Assembly (NCBI GenBank): GCA_017744415.1
Contig: JAGIBJ010000051.1
Span: 62,001-126,000 of the forward strand
DNA from: Solirubrobacteraceae bacterium
GTDB lineage: Bacteria > Actinomycetota > Thermoleophilia > Solirubrobacterales > Solirubrobacteraceae
Direction: 5' to 3'
DNA length: 64,000 nucleotides
Made by a program: the position numbers and the translations under genes. A model generated the notes under the pieces. The model was not told the DNA's origin. It made no database searches and worked only from the letters and a program-made list of their open reading frames with translations. This document shows positions 59,901 through 64,000 of the stretch, piece after piece. How positions within the stretch are numbered: the first letter of the stretch is position 1; each line of letters starts with the position of its first letter.

Positions 59901-60610
59901 CGTACGCGCACGACCTCGTCCGCTGGGGCACCGAGCTCCACGACAAGTTCCTCTTGCCGTGGTGGGTCGAGCACGACGTCCGCGACGTCGTCGGCGACCT
60001 GCGCCGCTCCGGCATCCGCTTCGAGGCCGAGTGGCTCGAGCCATTCCTCGCGTTCCGCTTCCCGCTCCTCGGAGAGACCGTCGTGGACGGCGTGCGGATG
60101 GAGCTGCGCATGGCCGTCGAGCCGTGGCACGTGCTCGGCGAGGAGTCGTCCGGCACGGGCACGTCGCGCTACGTCGACTCGTCGGTCGAGCGCCTGCAGC
60201 TTCGGGTCGACGAGTACGTCGAGGGTCGGCACGTCGTGCTCTGCGAGGGCCGTCCGGTCCCGATGCAGCCCACGGGCACGCCCGGCACCTATGTCGCCGG
60301 GGTCCGCTACCGCGCCTGGCAGCCGTGGTCGGCGCTGCACCCCACGATCGGCGTCCACAGCCCGCTCGTCTTCGATCTCGTCGACCGCTGGTCGGGCCGC
60401 TCGCTCGGTGGCTGCACCTACCACGTGGTCCACCCCGGCGGCCGCTCCTACGACACGTTCCCCGTGAACGCGTCCGAGGCGGAGGCCCGACGCTCCGGCC
60501 GATTCGAGGCCGCCGGTCACACTCCCGGCCCGATCGAGATCCCGCAGATGAGGGACCGGTCCGGTGAGTACCCTCGGACCCTGGATCTGCGCCGCGCCCC
60601 GCGCGCGTAG
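56921..60610 (+). CDS. Transglutaminase-like protein fused to DUF2126 putative amidoligase
   Basis: A 1229-residue protein. Residues 1-120 are an unusual Pro/Ala/Asp-rich extension (start MAVPLSRLRGWITRMFG, preceded by GAGGA). Residues 125-440 are the bacterial transglutaminase N-terminal and core domains: VEHRTTYRYDRPVQLGPQVI, catalytic Cys in GSCRDSAWLL (about residue 301), His in DLHAWAEAYLPGAGWV and Asp in GLDATSG. From about residue 450 it is DUF2126, described as a putative amidoligase of the glutamine-synthetase-like fold: LTMGGEPTFVSATDMESAEW, GGGSHVTLGGRTPADSPFLR. A TTG 10 codons upstream and an ATG at 57293 are other starts. It is first of a three-gene operon. Confidence 0.88.
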   Translation: MAVPLSRLRGWITRMFGPQEPGRAPAPAPERADLESVPEGSTADDLVVPAETGSTAPTAGADVIVDSPANEVEATDTTGPAADAGAPPAVAPGGAPPLSPAYDPVATPGYTAGEVPLARSGTVGMQVAVEHRTTYRYDRPVQLGPQVIRLRPAAHCRTPILSYSLHVGGGEHFINWQQDPVGNHIARLVFPEPVLEFTVTVDLVADMTVINPFDFFVEESAKEFPFVYDAQLEKELAPYLETRGGPGPLLAGWLAEHTPQGLNTLDTLVELNRRVAGAVGYSVRMEPGVQDPEVTLDREIGSCRDSAWLLVHALRNLGIAARFASGYLVQLAPDRQPLEGPPGPTSDFTDLHAWAEAYLPGAGWVGLDATSGLLTGEGHIPLACTAEPASAAPIAGSIEAHEDLHTEFDFANVVTRIHEPPRVTKPYSDEQWERVLDLGRAVDLRLRANDVRLTMGGEPTFVSATDMESAEWNTDADGPTKYGLATALAGRLADRFASGALLRHAQGKWYPGEPLPRWAIGVHWRTDGEPLWNDPALLADPSIPGTASTADAAALAEAIASGLGIDAERLQPAYEDRLDQLMREARLPGGNPPEITDPEEDDARLRDAVGRAALTAELDAAAGQGEPTGWALPLHRADGEDRWRSGRWTLRRGRLILLPGDSPMGFRLPLESLTWLMPLPDPEPSRFASRPPLPSTGPEAGAADPVVQTLLTPPPALLTDGAPPITALCVEVRDGHPRVFLPPVPSADHAVELIGIVEQAAAKVGVPIVIEGYPPPGDDRLRSLSVTPDPGVIEVNIHPSETWDELTERTDGLDDDARRLGLATEKFEIDGLHSGTGGGSHVTLGGRTPADSPFLRRPDLLRSMVTYWQHHPSLSYLFSGRFIGPTSQAPRVDEARHENLYELEIAFSEMDRLSKLGPPPAWQVDRLLRNLLTDLTGNTHRAEFCIDKLYDPGSESGRLGIVELRGFEMPPHPQMSLVQGLLVRALIARLWSDPYAHDLVRWGTELHDKFLLPWWVEHDVRDVVGDLRRSGIRFEAEWLEPFLAFRFPLLGETVVDGVRMELRMAVEPWHVLGEESSGTGTSRYVDSSVERLQLRVDEYVEGRHVVLCEGRPVPMQPTGTPGTYVAGVRYRAWQPWSALHPTIGVHSPLVFDLVDRWSGRSLGGCTYHVVHPGGRSYDTFPVNASEAEARRSGRFEAAGHTPGPIEIPQMRDRSGEYPRTLDLRRAPRA

Positions 60611-60646
60611 GCGCCGTTCCCGGCTTCCGCCGCCTCCGCCCAACCG

Positions 60647-63172
60647 ATGCCGCCCTCGCCAGCCACGCTGCCCGTTTCGTCGTACCGTGCCCAGGACGGC
60701 CGGTACGACGAGATGCTCGTGCCGGGTGCGGGCCCGCGCGAGCACTGGGCGACGGTCGCCGGTGCGCTCGACGAGCTGGGCCTCGACGAGCTCCTCCGCC
60801 GCCAGGAGGAGGCGGCGCGTCTGCTCCACGAGGACGGCGTCGTCTACCACCAGTACGGCACAGGCTCCCACCCCTGGCAGCCGTGGCAGCTGGATGCGAT
60901 CCCAACGATCGTGCCGAGCCGTGAGTGGAGCGCGATCGAGGCCGCGATGGTGCAGCGAGCCGAGCTGCTGAGCCTCGTGCTGCAGGACCTCTACGGAGAG
61001 CGTGACCTCCTGCGCCGCGGACTACTGCCAGCGTCCGTCGTGTTCCAGCACGACGGCTTCCTGCGCGCCTGCCACGGCATCCGCATCCCCACGCAGCGCC
61101 AGCTCTTCACCTACGCCGCCGACCTCGGCCGCGACGACGACGGCCGCTGGATCGTGCTTGCCGATCGCACCCAGGCGCCGTCCGGGGCTGGTTACGCGCT
61201 CGAGAACCGCACCGTGATGAGCCGCGTGCTCCCCAGCCTCTATCGCGGCGCCGGCGTACACCGCCTCGAGCCGTTCTTCCGGCAGCTGCGCGCCGCGCTC
61301 CTGGAGGCCGCGCCCAGGGGCGTCGACGACCCGCGCATCGTGGTCCTCACCCCCGGCCCGTGGAACGAGACGGCCTTCGAGCACGCGCTGCTCTCCACCC
61401 GCCTCGGTTACCCGCTCGTCGAGGCTGCCGACCTCGTCGTCAGAAGCGACGGCGTCTACATGCGCTCGCCCGGCCAGCTCGAGCCGGTGCACGTGATCCT
61501 CCGCCGCGTCGATGCCGGCTACTGCGACCCGCTCGAGCTGCGCCCCGACTCCCAGCTCGGCGTGCCCGGCCTCGTCGAGGCCACGCGCCGCGGCATCGTC
61601 ACCGTCGTGAACACCCTCGGCAGCGGCGCCCTCGAGAACCCCGCGTTGATGCGGTTCCTCCCTGGCGTCGCCCGTCACTACTTCGGGCACGACCTCGACC
61701 TCCCGTGCGTGCCCTCCTGGTGGTGCGGCGACGAGGACGAGCGCCGGTACGTGCTCGCCAACCTCGACCAGCTCGTGCTGCGGCCGATCAGCAGTGCCGC
61801 CGGCAACGCGTCGATCTTCGGCTCCCGCGCCAGCCTCGACGAGCTCGACCAGCTGCGGCGCCGGATCGAGGCTCACCCGACGCGCTGGGTCGCGCAGGAT
61901 CCGCTTCCCCTCTCCGACGTGCCCACGCTCACCGGTGACGGCCTCGCGCCTCGCCGCAGCGTGCTCCGCGCCTTCGCCGTGGCGCGCGGCGACGCCTACA
62001 CCGTGATGCCCGGCGGCCTCACCCGCACCGCGCCGGACGATCTCCCGGGCCCGATCACGAGCCAAGGCGGCGCGATCTCGAAGGACACGTGGGTGATCGC
62101 GTCCGAGCCCGAGGCCGTCGGCAGCCTGGCGCTCCTCGGTGGCCCGCTCGCCGACGGCTTCGATCCGCTCGCCGCCCTTCCCGCCGGCGCTGCCGAGAAC
62201 CTCTGGTGGCTCGGACGCTACGCCGAGCGTGCCGAGGCGCTTGCGCGCCTCATGCGCACCGTGCAGGACCGCCGCAGCGAGTACCTCGGCAGCGACGACG
62301 AGGCCGGCATCGAGGCACTCGGCATCCTGCGCGACGCCCTCGCCGAGGTGACCGGCATCCCGAAGTCGGCGGCGGTCGATCCCTGGGACGACCTCATCGC
62401 CCTGCTCGTCGACGAGCGCGAGCCGGGCACGCTCGCGCAGTCGGTGCGCGCGCTGCTCGAGGCCGCCCACGCCGTCCGCGACCAGCTCAGCAGCGACACC
62501 TGGCTCGTGATCGGCGACCTCGATCGTCGCCTGAGTCGCCTGCGCGGCCGCCGCGACGTGCGTGCGCCGGACGTGCAGGCCGCGCTCCAGCAGGTGATCC
62601 ACGGGCTCCTCGCGCTCAGCGGTCTCTCCTCCGAGGGGATGGTGCGCGACCTGGCGTGGCGCTTCCTCGACGGTGGCCGCCGCACCGAGCGCGCGCTCCA
62701 AGTGCTCACCGTGTTGCGCTCGACCCTGCCGCGCCTGCCCGAGGCCGATGTCGCCGGCTCGCTCGTGCTCGAGTCGGTCGTCACGGCAACGGAGAACATC
62801 ATCACCTACCGCCGGCGCACCCGCCTGCACTGGCACCTCGAGACGATCCTCGAGCTCCTCGCGCTCGACGAGGACAACCCGCGCTCGGTCGCCTGCTCGC
62901 TCGTGCAGCTCCGCGCCTCACTCGACGCGATCCCGCGCACCGGCAGCCGCCTGCGCGCCGATCAGCGGCTCGTGCTCGAAGCGCTCACCCGCCTGCGCAC
63001 CTGCGACCCCGCCGAGCTCGTCGTCGACGGCGGCGCTGCGCGCACCGAGGCGGTCGAGCGGATCCTCGACGACTCCATTCGGTTCGTCGCCGGCGCGGCC
63101 GCGGCCGTCGAACGGGATCACTTTCTTCTGCGACTGCCGCAGCGCACGATCGGCGGAGGCACCGCGCCGTGA
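60647..63172 (+). CDS. Circularly permuted ATP-grasp protein fused to an alpha-E domain
   Basis: An 841-residue protein. Residues 20-500 match the circularly permuted ATP-grasp family (DUF404/DUF407): QLFTYAADLGRDDDGRWIVL, LTPGPWNETAFEHALLSTRL, ILRRVDAGYCDPLELRPDSQ, VVNTLGSGALENPALMRFLP, and GGLTRTAPDD. From about residue 515 it is the alpha-E domain (DUF403), opening ENLWWLGRYAERAEALARLM. The family is predicted to join carboxylates to amines with ATP, making or modifying peptides. It is separated from the upstream amidoligase gene by 36 bases, and its TGA overlaps the GTG of the next gene (GTGA). Confidence 0.9.
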   Translation: MPPSPATLPVSSYRAQDGRYDEMLVPGAGPREHWATVAGALDELGLDELLRRQEEAARLLHEDGVVYHQYGTGSHPWQPWQLDAIPTIVPSREWSAIEAAMVQRAELLSLVLQDLYGERDLLRRGLLPASVVFQHDGFLRACHGIRIPTQRQLFTYAADLGRDDDGRWIVLADRTQAPSGAGYALENRTVMSRVLPSLYRGAGVHRLEPFFRQLRAALLEAAPRGVDDPRIVVLTPGPWNETAFEHALLSTRLGYPLVEAADLVVRSDGVYMRSPGQLEPVHVILRRVDAGYCDPLELRPDSQLGVPGLVEATRRGIVTVVNTLGSGALENPALMRFLPGVARHYFGHDLDLPCVPSWWCGDEDERRYVLANLDQLVLRPISSAAGNASIFGSRASLDELDQLRRRIEAHPTRWVAQDPLPLSDVPTLTGDGLAPRRSVLRAFAVARGDAYTVMPGGLTRTAPDDLPGPITSQGGAISKDTWVIASEPEAVGSLALLGGPLADGFDPLAALPAGAAENLWWLGRYAERAEALARLMRTVQDRRSEYLGSDDEAGIEALGILRDALAEVTGIPKSAAVDPWDDLIALLVDEREPGTLAQSVRALLEAAHAVRDQLSSDTWLVIGDLDRRLSRLRGRRDVRAPDVQAALQQVIHGLLALSGLSSEGMVRDLAWRFLDGGRRTERALQVLTVLRSTLPRLPEADVAGSLVLESVVTATENIITYRRRTRLHWHLETILELLALDEDNPRSVACSLVQLRASLDAIPRTGSRLRADQRLVLEALTRLRTCDPAELVVDGGAARTEAVERILDDSIRFVAGAAAAVERDHFLLRLPQRTIGGGTAP

Positions 63173-64000
63173 GGACCTATCGCATCACCCACCGCACCAG
63201 ATACGCGTACGAGCGCGATGTGTCGGCGAGCTACGGCCGTATGCGGCTGCTCCCACGCGACCTCCCCGGGCAGCGCTGCGTCCACGCGTCGGTGTGGCTC
63301 GATCCGGCACCGGGCGACCACAGCGAGCATGTCGACCTGTTCGGCAACCGGGTCGACTACTTCTCGATCCACGAGCCGCACCGCGAACTGGTCATCACGG
63401 CCGAGAGCCTCGTCGAGGTCGACTACCCGGCAGGCCTCCCGCTCGCCGGCGACCTGCCCTGGGAGCAGGTGGCGGCGTCTCTCGGTGAGGCCGGGCCCGA
63501 CGACGTCGACGCCGTGCATTTCTCGCTCGACTCGCCGTTCATCACGGCCTCGCAGGCGTTCCGCGACTACGCAGCACCGTCGTTCACGCCCGGCCGCCCG
63601 ATCGTCGAGGCCGTCCTGGATCTCTCGAGCCGGATCAACCACGAGTTCGAGTTCGTCGCCGGGGAGACCGAGGTCGACACGCCGCTCGGCGACGTGCTCG
63701 AGCACCGCCGCGGCGTCTGCCAGGACTTCGCCCACATCGGTATCGCGTGCCTGCGCTCGCTCGGTCTGCCGGCGCGCTACGTCTCCGGATACCTCGAGAC
63801 CGATCCGCCGCCGGGGCAGCAGAAGCTCGTCGGCGCCGACGTGTCGCACGCCTGGTTCTCCGCGCTCGTGCCGGGCGCGGGCTGGGTCGACGTCGACCCG
63901 ACGAACGACCAGGTACCCGGCGAGCGCTACGTGGTCACCGCATTCGGCCGCGACTACGGCGACGTGGCCCCGGTGAGCGGCGTGATCTACACCCGCGGCG
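63169..64000 (+). CDS. Transglutaminase-like protease/amidase (cut by window end)
   Basis: The first 277 residues of a transglutaminase-fold protein with the N-terminal beta domain (ITHRTRYAYERDVSASYGRM) and core with Cys in RRGVCQDFAHIGIACL (about residue 182), His in VSHAWFSALVPGAGWV and Asp in DVDPTND, all three catalytic residues. The family usually has about 280-300 residues, so only the tail is missing. GTG start overlapping the ATP-grasp stop. It is the third gene of the amidoligase operon and may cleave or cross-link the product peptide. Confidence 0.92.
   Translation, partial: MRTYRITHRTRYAYERDVSASYGRMRLLPRDLPGQRCVHASVWLDPAPGDHSEHVDLFGNRVDYFSIHEPHRELVITAESLVEVDYPAGLPLAGDLPWEQVAASLGEAGPDDVDAVHFSLDSPFITASQAFRDYAAPSFTPGRPIVEAVLDLSSRINHEFEFVAGETEVDTPLGDVLEHRRGVCQDFAHIGIACLRSLGLPARYVSGYLETDPPPGQQKLVGADVSHAWFSALVPGAGWVDVDPTNDQVPGERYVVTAFGRDYGDVAPVSGVIYTRG

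Noticed and set aside
56312-60871. A 1519-codon minus-strand frame
   Set aside because: It is the shadow of the transglutaminase/amidoligase gene and reads as Arg/Glu/Val-rich sequence without motifs.
1-64000. CRISPR array, insertion sequence or prophage
   Set aside because: I saw no regularly spaced repeats, transposase, integrase or phage structural gene on either strand.

Overview
The window is about 64 kb of very GC-rich, gene-dense actinobacterial chromosome. Several secreted proteins share a C-terminal module rich in Gly, Lys and Arg with paired Cys (ends of the genes at 22787-24298 and 46598-48871), which I associate with Solirubrobacterales (class Thermoleophilia). The gene mix (LexA with a CGAAC-type SOS box, actinobacterial ImuB with its DUF6504 partner, frequent GTG and TTG starts, 4-base stop/start overlaps) fits. 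The order-level assignment is inference; no rRNA gene is present to test it.

Layout. 1-3.0 kb: end of an unknown gene, a prepilin-like secreted protein, and an SOS-controlled imuB-DUF6504 pair. 3.1-7.2 kb: secreted zinc protease, EamA transporter with divergent LysR regulator, membrane-anchored EEP-family hydrolase. 7.3-10.5 kb: RNase P RNA (minus strand), two little-known genes, lexA, tRNA-Leu(GAG). 10.5-13.6 kb: AlkD-like glycosylase, small membrane and secreted proteins, a TldD/PmbA protein and the first copy of a dispersed repeat. 13.6-17.9 kb: minus-strand run ccmE-ccmF-EEP hydrolase-CcmI-like-secG. 18-24.4 kb: PQQ-type sugar dehydrogenase lipoprotein, GAF regulator divergent from an aldehyde dehydrogenase, RCC1-repeat secreted protein, tRNA-Gly(CCC). 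24.5-26.4 kb: thioredoxin-like ccmG, ccmH and ccdA. The two ccm blocks together supply much of a System I cytochrome c maturation pathway, with CcmA, B, C and D not seen here.

26.5-34.5 kb: XRE/alcohol dehydrogenase pair, argS-rlmH, DUF3467-phosphoesterase, and a coiled-coil protein plus Ser/Thr kinase. 34.5-35.6 kb: a lower-GC scar holding a PIN-like gene broken by two frameshifts. 35.6-40.8 kb: SDR enzyme, type III polyketide synthase with an isoprenylcysteine-methyltransferase-like partner, glycosyltransferase and tgt. 40.9-46.6 kb: second copy of the dispersed repeat, MarR/WrbA, gpmI, and a phthalate-dioxygenase-reductase-like protein divergent from an FAD oxidase. 46.6-50 kb: DUF4394 secreted protein and a hydrolase-like/PRC-barrel-like protein.

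50-57 kb is the most accessory-looking stretch: a 985-residue helical-repeat protein of lower GC, then tpiA, then a SLATT/DUF4231-like four-helix membrane protein divergent from a membrane protein with a TIR-like C-terminal domain. That last pair is my best candidate for an undescribed conflict or sensing system. 56.9-64 kb is a transglutaminase/amidoligase, ATP-grasp/alpha-E, transglutaminase operon that runs off the window end and probably builds or modifies a peptide.
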